A stretch of 64,000 nt of DNA. It comes from Bacteriovoracia bacterium (lineage in GTDB: Bacteria; Bdellovibrionota; Bacteriovoracia; Bacteriovoracales; Bacteriovoracaceae). The notes below the pieces were generated by a model. It was not told the DNA's origin and made no database searches. It was given only the letters and a program-made list of their open reading frames with translations. The stretch spans positions 1-64,000 of the forward strand of contig JAUIIL010000001.1 in assembly GCA_030431635.1 (NCBI GenBank), written 5' to 3'. How positions within the stretch are numbered: position 1 is the stretch's first letter; each line of letters starts with the position of its first letter. Shown one piece after another: positions 28,001 through 36,521 of this stretch. The translations under genes and the position numbers were made by a program.

Positions 28001-29112
28001 TAAAGCAGCCCACTTTATTCTTACTCTTCTTGGTTTACACCAGCTCTGTCATGGCCAAAGTAGAGCTTTGTAACTTTTCTTTTCTAGCAAACTCCCAAGA
28101 AGAACCTTCGACTCTTTTTATTTCCTATCTTGATTTTTTAAATGAGAAAAAAGCTCTTGAAGTTGATGAGTTTGAAGAAATACTCGTGAGACTTGAATCA
28201 GGAAAGCTCATTAACCCTTTTGAGGCCAAAGAGGTGAATAAAGAGAATGAATCTTATGGAAGAGTTTTTCAAGACTATATTAACGTCGGAGTCGATGAAG
28301 AGAAAGTAAAAGCTTATCTTGAGACTATAGTTCAAAGAGAGAAACAAACGGCTCGAGATACAGATAAAACAAAAAAAGAAGTTAAAGATATTTTCAAGCC
28401 CATTGAATTTGGAGTCATTACACCTGGCTCATCCAAAGGAGATTTTGGAATTGATTACTCTTTTGAAGCAATGACAACACCTGTGACCGTTGCTCAATGG
28501 GATGACGTTTTTATTCAAGGTTTATCAGCTGATAATGTAGGTATCGTAGAAATGCCGAAAACAGACATCGATTTTTATTCTCAAGCTTATTTTGCTGATA
28601 AGCTTTCAATTTTAAAAGGGTATGTTCCGGCCTATCGTTTTCATGACACGAATATAAGTAATTCAACGGCTCATGCTGGTCATTTGCATACAAATAATAA
28701 AGGAGATGAACTTAAAATTAATCGTAACTTAACTGAAGAAGAGGGGTATAGATTGCCAACTTTAGAGGAACAAAGATTATTAACACAAAAAGCGTTTGAT
28801 TACCTCGGAAGTGATTTTGATAAACTGATCGGTAATTATGCCTATCTACAAGATAAAAAAAACCGGAATATCTATGAAACTGGTCTTAAAAAACCTTTTC
28901 AAATTGATGGAAACTCTTTTTATGATGTTATCGGCAATGCTGTAGAAGGAGTTCTGGATTTGAAGTCCCAAATCGGCCCTTTAAGGGTTTATGGTTATTC
29001 TTCACGCTCAAGGACTAATAGTTATGAAATGACCCCTTATGTTTATTATATAAATTTTCGCTATTCTTATCCACATTTAGGATTGCGTTTAGTAAGGACA
29101 TTAAAGAAATGA
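27997..29112 (+). CDS. Array gene 8: secreted FGE/CLec-fold protein (type A)
   Basis: 371 residues. Signal MIKQPTLFLLFLVYTSSVMA, nearly identical to gene 3. Landmarks: PVTVAQWDDV, PKTDIDFYSQAYFADKLS, EEGYRLPTLEEQ, FYDVIGNAVEG (the usual V-x-E is altered) and GLRLVRTLKK. Type A marks: AFDYLGSDFDKLIGNYAYL and KKPFQIDG. The usual HNSN after AYL is replaced by QDKKNRN. The last third is Tyr/Ser-rich and unlike the other copies. Confidence 0.8.
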   Translation: MIKQPTLFLLFLVYTSSVMAKVELCNFSFLANSQEEPSTLFISYLDFLNEKKALEVDEFEEILVRLESGKLINPFEAKEVNKENESYGRVFQDYINVGVDEEKVKAYLETIVQREKQTARDTDKTKKEVKDIFKPIEFGVITPGSSKGDFGIDYSFEAMTTPVTVAQWDDVFIQGLSADNVGIVEMPKTDIDFYSQAYFADKLSILKGYVPAYRFHDTNISNSTAHAGHLHTNNKGDELKINRNLTEEEGYRLPTLEEQRLLTQKAFDYLGSDFDKLIGNYAYLQDKKNRNIYETGLKKPFQIDGNSFYDVIGNAVEGVLDLKSQIGPLRVYGYSSRSRTNSYEMTPYVYYINFRYSYPHLGLRLVRTLKK

Positions 29113-30230
29113 AAAAGCTTATAACTTTATTTTTCTTCTTCTTTATTTGCACCAACTCTGTCATGGCCAAGGTAGAGCTTTGCAATTTCTCTTTTTTAGC
29201 AAACTCCCAAGAAGAACCTTCGACTCTTTTTATCTCTTATCTTGATTTTTTGAATGAGAGAAAAGCTCTTGAAGTTGATGAATTTGAAGAAATACTCGTG
29301 AGACTCGAGTCAGGTGAGTTGATTAATCCTTTTGAAGCGAAAGAGGTGAGTAAAGAGAATGAGTCTTATGGGAGAGTTTTTCAAGATTATATCAATGTAG
29401 GAATCGATGAAGAAAAAGTAAAAGCTTATCTTGAGACTATAGTTCAAAGAGAGAAACAAACGGCACGTGAAATTGATAAGACAAAAGAGATTATGAAAAA
29501 TATTTTTAAGCCTATTGAGTTTGGAGTGATTATTCCAGGTTCATCCAAAGGAGATTTTGGAATTGATTATTCATTTGAAGCAATGACAACACCAGTGACT
29601 AATGCTCATTGGAATGCCGTTTTTGAAAAGCCACTTTTAGCTGAGGAAAGTGAACTTTTTGATAAGCCCAAGACAAATGTGAACTTTTTTGCTCAATCAG
29701 TTTTTGCTGATTTGTTATCAAAGAGTAGAGGATATGACCCTGTTTTTAATATAGATTTTAAGAAGACAGGTAATAGTTTAAATGCTTATGACGGAAACAT
29801 AGAAATAAAAGATCAGTACTGGAAAAGCAAAAATCCTATTATTGAAAAACTAGGCTATAGGCTTCCAACAAAAAACGAGCAAGACCTTCTTCTTCAACAA
29901 GCTCAAGACTTTATTGGAAAAAAAGGCTTTGAAGAAAAAATAGATGATTATGCATATTTATTTTATAATTCTAAAAGACAAACTCAGCCAGTAGCAGCTA
30001 AAGAAGCTTACTATATAAATAACAGAGATTTTTATGATATTATTGGGAACGTTCTCGAAGCTCATTTAGCAGAGTCATCAAATCACTCTAGATTTCTTTA
30101 CTTAATGAATTCCGGAACAGGGTCTTATCTAAGTAACTTCAATAATTTTGATCATATGATGCATGAGGGAAGCCTTAGAGCGAGGAGAAGCAGTTTAGGA
30201 TTCCGTTTAGTAAGGACTCTGAAAAAATGA
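29109..30230 (+). CDS. Array gene 9: secreted FGE/CLec-fold protein (type B)
   Basis: 373 residues. Signal MKKLITLFFFFFICTNSVMA. Landmarks: PVTNAHW, PKTNVNFFAQSVFADLLS, LGYRLPTKNEQ, FYDIIGN, SGTGSYLS and GFRLVRTLKK. It is closest to gene 5 through the centre, while its N-terminal half (EEPSTLFISYLDFLNERKA) follows gene 8, including EEPS where most copies have EDPS. It therefore looks like a hybrid. ATGA overlaps at both ends. Confidence 0.8.
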   Translation: MKKLITLFFFFFICTNSVMAKVELCNFSFLANSQEEPSTLFISYLDFLNERKALEVDEFEEILVRLESGELINPFEAKEVSKENESYGRVFQDYINVGIDEEKVKAYLETIVQREKQTAREIDKTKEIMKNIFKPIEFGVIIPGSSKGDFGIDYSFEAMTTPVTNAHWNAVFEKPLLAEESELFDKPKTNVNFFAQSVFADLLSKSRGYDPVFNIDFKKTGNSLNAYDGNIEIKDQYWKSKNPIIEKLGYRLPTKNEQDLLLQQAQDFIGKKGFEEKIDDYAYLFYNSKRQTQPVAAKEAYYINNRDFYDIIGNVLEAHLAESSNHSRFLYLMNSGTGSYLSNFNNFDHMMHEGSLRARRSSLGFRLVRTLKK

Positions 30231-31360
30231 AAAAGTTAACAGCTTTACTTTTATTTTTCCTGATGTGCTTTGCTGAGGCCAAGGTCGAGCTTTGTAACTT
30301 TTCTTTCTTAGCAAACTCCCAAGAAGACCCTTCGACTCTTTTTATCTCCTATCTTGATTTTTTAAACGAAAGAAAAGTCTTAAATGTTGATGAACTTGAA
30401 GAGGTATTGGTAAGACTTGAGTCGGGTGAACTCATTAATCCTTTTGAATTTAAGGTATTTAATAAAGAAAACAAGATATATGGAGAGATTTTTCACGACT
30501 ATATTAATAATGGCATTGATGAAGTGAAAGTGAAAGCTTATCTTGAGTCAATTGTCCGAAGAGAACAACAGACAAAGGAAGAAAGAGACAGAACAAAAGA
30601 AGCAGTGGAAGATCTCTTTTTGCCATTGAAGTTTGGAGAGATTACACCTGATTCATCCAAAGGAAACTTTGGCATTGGTTACTCTTTGGAAGTAATGACG
30701 ACTCCTGTCACATATGCTCATTGGAATACTGTTTTTAATAAACCTTTCTCATGGGCAGGAAGCGTTCATGGTGATGAACCTAAGACTAAAATAAACTTTT
30801 TCTCTCAAGCCGTTTTTGCTGATATTTTATCAATGAATAAGGGATTTGAACCTGTTTTTGGTATTGATTTTAGTTCAGGGCTAAATAGCTTAACTGCTTT
30901 TGAGGGAAAACTTGAATTAAAGGATAGCGAACTTTTTAATATGAAAAGTCTCATCACAAAAAAACAGGGTTATAGACTTCCCACTCAAAATGAACAAAGG
31001 CTTTTACTTCAGAAAGCAATAGATTTTATAGGAGAAAAAGACTTTGAAAAAAGAGTTGGTGATTATGCATATTTATCTCATAACTCTAATTTTCTGAAAT
31101 CTCCAGTGGGAACAAAAAAGGCTTACCTTTTAAATAATACGGAATTTTATGACCTCATTGGCAATGTTATTGAAACTCATTTAGTGGAATTATCTTTTCG
31201 TCGAAATTTTTTATTTCGCGATATAAACTATCGAGCTCACTCAGGAACTGGTTCAAGTTTAAGTAGATTGGATAATTTTCAATTAGAACATTATGAAGGT
31301 AATTCAACAGATTGGAGACATAACCTAGGTTTTCGCTTAGTGAGAACAATAAAAAAGTGA
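30227..31360 (+). CDS. Array gene 10: secreted FGE/CLec-fold protein (type B, last copy)
   Basis: 377 residues. Signal MKKLTALLLFFLMCFAEA. The N-terminal half has diverged most (FEFKVFNKENKIYGEIFHDYINNG). Landmarks: PVTYAHW, PKTKINFFSQAVFADILS, QGYRLPTQNEQ, FYDLIGN, SGTGSSLSR and GFRLVRTIKK. Its 3' end reads GTGAGAACAATAAAAAAGTGA in codons, so the AGGAC present in the other nine copies and the ATGA overlap are both lost, consistent with no gene following. It abuts the convergent gene with 0 bp. Confidence 0.8.
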   Translation: MKKLTALLLFFLMCFAEAKVELCNFSFLANSQEDPSTLFISYLDFLNERKVLNVDELEEVLVRLESGELINPFEFKVFNKENKIYGEIFHDYINNGIDEVKVKAYLESIVRREQQTKEERDRTKEAVEDLFLPLKFGEITPDSSKGNFGIGYSLEVMTTPVTYAHWNTVFNKPFSWAGSVHGDEPKTKINFFSQAVFADILSMNKGFEPVFGIDFSSGLNSLTAFEGKLELKDSELFNMKSLITKKQGYRLPTQNEQRLLLQKAIDFIGEKDFEKRVGDYAYLSHNSNFLKSPVGTKKAYLLNNTEFYDLIGNVIETHLVELSFRRNFLFRDINYRAHSGTGSSLSRLDNFQLEHYEGNSTDWRHNLGFRLVRTIKK

Positions 31361-31936
31361 TTAAATATTAACTTCAAGATAGTAGTGGTGTGTTGTGTGA
31401 TGAAGTTTAACATTTTCTTTATCTTTTCTTCTCTTTCGATTAAGCTTATCTTGATCGATTTCTTCTTCAATAGAGAAGCGACAGGGCCCTTTCATATAAA
31501 TCATTCTTTTACTTCTAACCCCTTCACTTTCTCCACATAATATCTCTTCGCCAGTATTTGTCGTATAAATAAGCTGAGTGACTTTCTTCTTTTTCTTTGA
31601 ATAGACAATATCATCCGTACTCTGATTGTTTTGATCCTCATTTGTTACTCTTTTCTTGATTTTCTTTTTAACAACAGACCTAAGGCTAAAATTACTTGGC
31701 AGTAAAACACCTTCCCATGGAATGTAAACGGTTTGTGGCGCCTGATCATGCATAGCTGAGTGTTCAACCGTTTTAACAAACACAACGACTCTTTCAGAGC
31801 CTTTGGCCTTTCGAAAGGAAAGTCTTTCTTTGCCATTATGCTTACTCTCAAGAGCGTTTTGGCTCCCAATATAAATACGCTCTTGAGCAAAGGATGAGAG
31901 TGAGGTCAAAATGAGTGTGAGTTTAAAAATATTCAT
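31361..31936 (-). CDS. Secreted basic protein of unknown function
   Basis: 191 residues with a signal peptide (MNIFKLTLILTSLSSFA) followed by QERIYIG. It is very basic, with Lys-rich clusters in the middle (KKKIKKRV, KKKKK) and a His/Tyr-rich end. Two Cys (LCGES, GPCRFS) could form a disulfide. It repeats sheet-like stretches such as VVVFVKT and VTQLIYTT. I do not recognise a family. It is convergent with the last array gene, so it is not part of the array transcript. Confidence 0.55.
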   Translation of the reverse strand: MNIFKLTLILTSLSSFAQERIYIGSQNALESKHNGKERLSFRKAKGSERVVVFVKTVEHSAMHDQAPQTVYIPWEGVLLPSNFSLRSVVKKKIKKRVTNEDQNNQSTDDIVYSKKKKKVTQLIYTTNTGEEILCGESEGVRSKRMIYMKGPCRFSIEEEIDQDKLNRKRRKDKENVKLHHTTHHYYLEVNI

Positions 31937-32022
31937 GAAGCTATTTTGCTATATCTAGGATAAATCTCAAGGGATTAAGTAAAAAATTCAAACTTTTAGT
32001 GTCAAAAAAAAAGACACATAGT

Positions 32023-32958
32023 CTATTTTTTTGAAAAAAATCTTCGAGGAATGAACCCCCATATTCTATTACAGGGTTTCTCTTTAAGAATTTCGTTAAT
32101 ATTGTATTTTTGCGACTCTTCAAAATTCTGCTTTAATGAGCTGAGTTTTACGTTCTTTGTAAGGACTTCTCCAGTGGTTCTACGATACATGAAAGAAAAC
32201 CATTTTTTTTTACTGTAAGTGACCTTCTTTAAAAAAGACTTGGGGTCAGAGATATTTTCATTAAAAGAAATAGAGTGGGTTAGAAGTTGACTCAATCCAT
32301 TTATCTCCGCTGGGTTGAATAAGGAAAAAACGGAAGCTCTAAAAAGATCTTTATAAATAGATTCTAAAGGAATTTGGTATAGGGACGCTATCTGGTTAAC
32401 AGCGGTTGTTAAAGGAAGAATATTTCTTTCATCGTAGAGAGGAATTTGCATGAGAGCTTCAATAGAGTTTGCAATCTTAAGTTCTGTCAGGACTTGATTT
32501 TTTTCTGCCATAGTCTTTGGAGTCATTCGGGTATTCACTTCCCAGACAAAATCTTTAAAGTTATCGGGCTCGCTCTCAAATGCTTTTAAATAATAGTGAA
32601 CTTTCGTTTTATCAGGTAAGCTGGCAAAGAAAACGCGCATAAATGAGTTTTGCTCATACTCCATTTCTTGTAATCTAATAAGAAATTGATAGTCTGAGTA
32701 TTTACTACCTTCCTTCTCAACAAAATCAACGAGCATTTTTTTTGCATAATTAAGAATTTGAATCACACCTTTATCTTGTTCATAAATAGTTAAGAGACTT
32801 TGATAGCGTACATCAATGTCAGCTCGAGAGCATGTTTTATCTAGCCCCAAAATAATAAAAGGATCTCCTCTTAGGTTGTAAATTTCTTCGCCAAAATACC
32901 CCTCTTCTGCGTAGAGGAGAATTGGGAAGAGGAGGCAATAGAGCAAAAGCTTTCGCAT
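32023..32958 (-). CDS. Secreted protein with J-like domain lacking HPD
   Basis: 311 residues. A signal peptide (MRKLLLYCLLFPILLYA) is followed by DPFIILGLDKTCSRADIDVRYQ and then SLLTIYEQDKG, which has the pattern of a DnaJ J-domain (DPYxILGLxxxAxxxxIrxAYrxL). The HPD tripeptide needed to stimulate Hsp70 is replaced by EQD. The rest is helical and unrecognised. An exported J-like domain could not meet cytoplasmic DnaK, so a protein-protein contact role is more likely. The J-like call rests on pattern only. Confidence 0.5.
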   Translation of the reverse strand: MRKLLLYCLLFPILLYAEEGYFGEEIYNLRGDPFIILGLDKTCSRADIDVRYQSLLTIYEQDKGVIQILNYAKKMLVDFVEKEGSKYSDYQFLIRLQEMEYEQNSFMRVFFASLPDKTKVHYYLKAFESEPDNFKDFVWEVNTRMTPKTMAEKNQVLTELKIANSIEALMQIPLYDERNILPLTTAVNQIASLYQIPLESIYKDLFRASVFSLFNPAEINGLSQLLTHSISFNENISDPKSFLKKVTYSKKKWFSFMYRRTTGEVLTKNVKLSSLKQNFEESQKYNINEILKEKPCNRIWGFIPRRFFSKK

Positions 32959-33039
32959 GGTATTTCATACAAGGGAGAGAAACTCAGAGTCAATATATTG
33001 AAATGATTACATTCTTGTTGGTGAAAAATGTACTCTCTT

Positions 33040-34245
33040 TTAATAGAGAAGGAGCCCCTGAATATAGCTTTTAAATCGCTTTGTTTGTCTTTGGGCCTTA
33101 TTAATAATCTTAGTAAGTTTGCCCTCTTGAATCCACTGCCAGGCTTTCTTATGGCCAAAATAGCGGTGGGTCCATTCATTTTTAACAGTCGGCTCAAATC
33201 TCTCTTGAAACATTTCTTGAAAAATATGCAGGACTTTGACAAGAAGTTGAAAACTATGAATTTTTTTGAACTCAAAATGAACGACCTTTACCCCATAACA
33301 AGTCTCTCCTTGGTAACGGGAACGAGTAGGTTTCCAAGAATAGGCAGAGAACTTTATAAAGCTTGAGAGTTTGTTCAGTTTTTGAGCAAGTTCTTGCGAC
33401 TCACTCAAAGAAATCCAAGGAGCACCATAAATAAAAAAAGCTTCCGAATTATCAATTCCACGTCCAACGGCCAAGTTAAAACTCTCTAAAGGCCCAAGAA
33501 GAGCGTAGAGGTAAGAGTTTTCTGGACTTATAAGAGCAGGAGAAGGAGTATTCCATTTAAGGGCTGTTTCCTCCCAAATCATCTTACGAGACCATCCCTC
33601 CATAGGAACCAAAAAATAGGGCATCGAAAGATTGAACTCTCTATAGTAAAACCTCGCAAGCTCGGCCATTGTCAGCCCATGACGAGTTGGGAGTTTCCCA
33701 TAAGAGATAAAGTGTTTAGTCAGGTTATTTTTGAGCGTTAATCCTTGAACAAAACCACCAATTGGGTTTGGGCGATCGAGAATAATAACTTGAACCTGGG
33801 CTTCATTCGCCGCCTTCATCGTGAGCGCCATAGTCGTTGCAAAAGTATAAAAGCGCATTCCCACATCTTGCAGATCAATAATAATCACATCTATGTCTTC
33901 AAGCATTTTTTGACTCGGGGCTCTTCTCTCTGGTTTATAAAGACCATAATAGGGAAGAGAAGTTTTTTCATCAATTCCATCTTCTATCCAATCATCAGAG
34001 AGATCTCTTAACCCATGTTCAGGCGTAAAAAGTTTTACAACATGAATTTGAGGATGATTAAAGGCCAAATCGATTAAATGCTCGCCTTGAGTATTAACAC
34101 TTGCATGGTGGGCCAGAATAGCAATTCTTTTATTCTCTAAGTAGTTTAGTAATTGAGGTTGTTCAAAAAATCTATCAATACCTAATTTTACTTTGGCGTG
34201 TAAAAAGCCTGATACAATAATAAGGAGAATAGAGAACTTCATCAT
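33040..34245 (-). CDS. namZ: NamZ-type exo-beta-N-acetylmuramidase (DUF1343)
   Basis: 401 residues with a short signal peptide (MMKFSILLIIVSGFLHA). Family landmarks: VKLGIDRFFE, RIAILAHHASVN, LFTPEHGL, LPYYGLY, IDVIIIDLQDVGMRFYTF, VIILDRPNPIGG and, in the C-terminal part, GVKVVHF. NamZ removes terminal N-acetylmuramic acid from peptidoglycan fragments. It is followed by a 95-residue secreted protein and a serine hydrolase on the same strand; in Bacillus a NamZ gene sits with a beta-lactamase-like hydrolase in the MurNAc recycling cluster. Here it may serve wall turnover or digestion of prey wall. Confidence 0.85.
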   Translation of the reverse strand: MMKFSILLIIVSGFLHAKVKLGIDRFFEQPQLLNYLENKRIAILAHHASVNTQGEHLIDLAFNHPQIHVVKLFTPEHGLRDLSDDWIEDGIDEKTSLPYYGLYKPERRAPSQKMLEDIDVIIIDLQDVGMRFYTFATTMALTMKAANEAQVQVIILDRPNPIGGFVQGLTLKNNLTKHFISYGKLPTRHGLTMAELARFYYREFNLSMPYFLVPMEGWSRKMIWEETALKWNTPSPALISPENSYLYALLGPLESFNLAVGRGIDNSEAFFIYGAPWISLSESQELAQKLNKLSSFIKFSAYSWKPTRSRYQGETCYGVKVVHFEFKKIHSFQLLVKVLHIFQEMFQERFEPTVKNEWTHRYFGHKKAWQWIQEGKLTKIINKAQRQTKRFKSYIQGLLLY

Positions 34246-34254
34246 GATATAATT

Positions 34255-34542
34255 CTAATCAATTATTCGTCGACATCCAAGCTGTGGGCCAGTGTATTGA
34301 TAACTTATTTGGTGAAATAGTCCTGAAGTGACTTTTTTTTCTTCAAGATTAAGCTCAAAACCAATTCGGGGAACAACTGAAGCATGCTCTTTGTGACAAA
34401 ACTCTTCTTCTCTTTCTAAAACAAAGAAACAGGAGCAGAATTCTTTAGCGTAATAAGAAGCTACATTTTCCGGAAGTTCAGCATGAATGAAAATTTCAGT
34501 GAGAAAGATAAAAAGAAAGAAGAGTAGACTTAAATATTTCAC
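34255..34542 (-). CDS. Small Cys-containing secreted protein, unknown
   Basis: 95 residues. Signal MKYLSLLFFLFIFLTEIFIHA, then ELPENVASYYAKEFCSCFFV, a CSC pair and two further Cys (EFCHKE, LGCRR). It lies between namZ and the serine hydrolase gene, overlapping the latter by 4 bases (ATGA). The tight coupling suggests a role with these wall enzymes, for example as a periplasmic partner; this is inference. Confidence 0.55.
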   Translation of the reverse strand: MKYLSLLFFLFIFLTEIFIHAELPENVASYYAKEFCSCFFVLEREEEFCHKEHASVVPRIGFELNLEEKKVTSGLFHQISYQYTGPQLGCRRIID

Positions 34543-35639
34543 GGGATGTCCTCAAAGCTATTAAGAATAAGTTCACCAAACTTCTGCCAGTTCATGACTC
34601 TTTTTTTATCATGGGCCAGGCGAATCACAATGAGTGACTTATGAGGGAACATATAAAGACCTTGACCCGCGTATCCACGGCCGATGATTAAGCTCTCTGG
34701 TGCAGATGGAATATAAGGCCCATAGGATTGCCCATCAGTTTTAGTGAAAATTTGATTAAGCCAAATTTGAGCTCCATAAGATTCATGATGAGACCCGGAT
34801 GAGGGAGCCGCATTTTTCATTCCAGGAGAGAGTGTGCTCATAAATTCGATAAACTCACGTGGAATAAATTCTTCTTCATTAAAGCGTCCTTGTCTTAAAA
34901 GAAGCTCTCCCACTTTTGCTAAGTCTCTTGCTGACATATAGACATAAGAGGAGCCTATAAAAAGACCTGTTGAATCAGTTTCAAAAGTGGCTTCAATCTG
35001 TAGTGGTTGAAAAAAAGAAGTCCAAGGATAGTTTTGATAGGCCTCTAGTGATATTTTCTGTTTTAACCTTTCTCTGAGTAAGGCCATTAAAAAATTGGTA
35101 TCTCCACTAGAGTAGCGAAAAACTTCTCCTGGAGGAGATTGCATAGGTAGAGAAGTGAGATAGGAGGTGATATCCATTCCCTCTCTGCCGTAGAGCATTT
35201 TGATAGTACTAGAGGCCATAGGATTTATATAATTCTCTTCAAATTCTATCCCTGAACTCATGTTCATGAGATCTCTTACTTTGATTTTTCCCATTTGCTC
35301 TGAAACTTTTGGGAAAAAGCTCGCAACTGGTTCATCAAGACCGATAAGTCCCTCTTTAATGGCCCTTGCAAAAATAAGAGCTGAAATAGTTTTTGAAATT
35401 GACCAAAGCCGAAATTTTGATTCAGGGTGAAACCCTCTGGCATATTGTTCAAAAATAAGTTTGCCTTTATGAATAACAACAAGGGCATTTGTTCTTTTTT
35501 GTTCAGTTTGCTCAAAGACATACTGAACAAATTCAGAGAACTTTTCAGGATTAATACCACTATCTTTTAACTCAGAACGCTCCCATTGGGCTTCAGAAAG
35601 AAAGATAATAAAGAAAAGAAAAATAGGAGTTAGCTTCAA
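34539..35639 (-). CDS. Beta-lactamase-family serine hydrolase (class C type)
   Basis: 366 residues with a signal peptide (LTPIFLFFIIFLSEA). The active-site SxxK is S80-I-S-K83 within RLWSISKT. The second motif is YSS in FRYSSGDTN, and a GRGYAGQG segment sits where the third motif is expected. The family includes DD-peptidases, esterases and the AmiE-like proteins encoded near NamZ. It is therefore probably a periplasmic enzyme acting on peptidoglycan peptides or esters rather than an antibiotic resistance gene. Coupled to the small gene downstream by an ATGA overlap. Confidence 0.8.
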   Translation of the reverse strand: MKLTPIFLFFIIFLSEAQWERSELKDSGINPEKFSEFVQYVFEQTEQKRTNALVVIHKGKLIFEQYARGFHPESKFRLWSISKTISALIFARAIKEGLIGLDEPVASFFPKVSEQMGKIKVRDLMNMSSGIEFEENYINPMASSTIKMLYGREGMDITSYLTSLPMQSPPGEVFRYSSGDTNFLMALLRERLKQKISLEAYQNYPWTSFFQPLQIEATFETDSTGLFIGSSYVYMSARDLAKVGELLLRQGRFNEEEFIPREFIEFMSTLSPGMKNAAPSSGSHHESYGAQIWLNQIFTKTDGQSYGPYIPSAPESLIIGRGYAGQGLYMFPHKSLIVIRLAHDKKRVMNWQKFGELILNSFEDIP

Positions 35640-35651
35640 GGAAGACCTTTA

Positions 35652-36521
35652 TTAATTTCTAATATCGCGGTAGAGGAGTCTAAATTCTTGCTTTATTTTA
35701 TTAGTGGCCTCAAAGCGTCTACGGTGAGTATCTACAAATTGAGTCATCTCTTCATCTCTTAATGACTTAATGAGCTCTTCATCAGTATCTCGTACCGTTC
35801 TCATGACATCACTTCTAAGTCTTTCAACATCAAACTGAACTCTACTTTCAATAAGATTTTTTTGGGCCATCACTTGAACAATATTTAAGTAACTTGCTAA
35901 ATGAAAAAGTGACTGAGGAAAATTCAGTGCTTCTTTGAGATAGTCTAAAACAATATCTCTGTACTCTCTTTTCGTTTCTTGCTCTAGTCCTTCTTCAGTG
36001 AGCTCGTCTAAGATTTTAAGAAGAACCTCTTGTTCAACAAAAGGATAACACTGCTCATCTTCTTCTTGGTTATTAATAAATCCTTTAAGGGATTCTTGAT
36101 CAATGCCATCTTTAGTCAGGGCTTCATTTAATTGATAGATATCTTGGCTATATTGGCTCTCTATATAGGCCTTCAAAATTTGTCTCAGTTTATTCGGATC
36201 ATCTGGAATATCTTCAGTTTTCTCTTCTCCTGGAAGATACTGGTTGATCATCTCACGACATTTTTTAGTACTTACTTTAAGTTTTTCTTTTACTTGTTCA
36301 AAACTAGGCTCTTCATGGTGAGGTAGGTCTCCAGGAAGTAGGGAAGCTTTGGCATGAGTTTCAACTTGAGTTTCTTTGAGTTTGTGGAAAACTTTTTTTT
36401 CTTCCTTTTTCAGCTCTTCTCTGTCTTCGAGTTGTTTATTGGAAGAAGGTGTTTCTTTATTAAAATAATAAAGAGCAATCGCAGTTAAAATAAAAACGAA
36501 AAACCAATGTTTTTTTTTCAT
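35652..36521 (-). CDS. Membrane-anchored helical protein, unknown
   Basis: 289 residues with one hydrophobic segment (about 5-18) after MKKKH, an uncleaved anchor or signal. The remainder is almost wholly charged and helical (KQLEDREELKKEEKKV and long Glu/Lys stretches) with no catalytic signature. It overlaps the preceding coiled-coil gene by 4 bases (ATGA), so the two are coupled. Two Cys are present (KCREM, QCYPF). Possibly a periplasmic scaffold; inference only. Confidence 0.55.
   Translation of the reverse strand: MKKKHWFFVFILTAIALYYFNKETPSSNKQLEDREELKKEEKKVFHKLKETQVETHAKASLLPGDLPHHEEPSFEQVKEKLKVSTKKCREMINQYLPGEEKTEDIPDDPNKLRQILKAYIESQYSQDIYQLNEALTKDGIDQESLKGFINNQEEDEQCYPFVEQEVLLKILDELTEEGLEQETKREYRDIVLDYLKEALNFPQSLFHLASYLNIVQVMAQKNLIESRVQFDVERLRSDVMRTVRDTDEELIKSLRDEEMTQFVDTHRRRFEATNKIKQEFRLLYRDIRN

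Larger units (their letters stand above)
20147..31360 (+). repeat. Ten-copy tandem array of paralogous secreted-protein genes
   Basis: Ten head-to-tail ORFs of about 1.1 kb each. Every one encodes a signal peptide, the motif VELC[NH]FSFL, a helical N-terminal half (INPFE, YGxxFxDYIN), then GYRLPTxxEQ, FYDxIGN and a final LVRTxKK. DNA identity is visibly high over the first 450 bases of each unit and low in the C-terminal half. Each stop overlaps the next start as ATGA. Confidence 0.95.

Noticed and set aside
20147-31360. Diversity-generating retroelement
   Set aside because: C-type-lectin-like variable domains suggest it, but there is no reverse transcriptase and no template repeat in the window, and variation is spread across the C-terminal half rather than at A-positions of one repeat.
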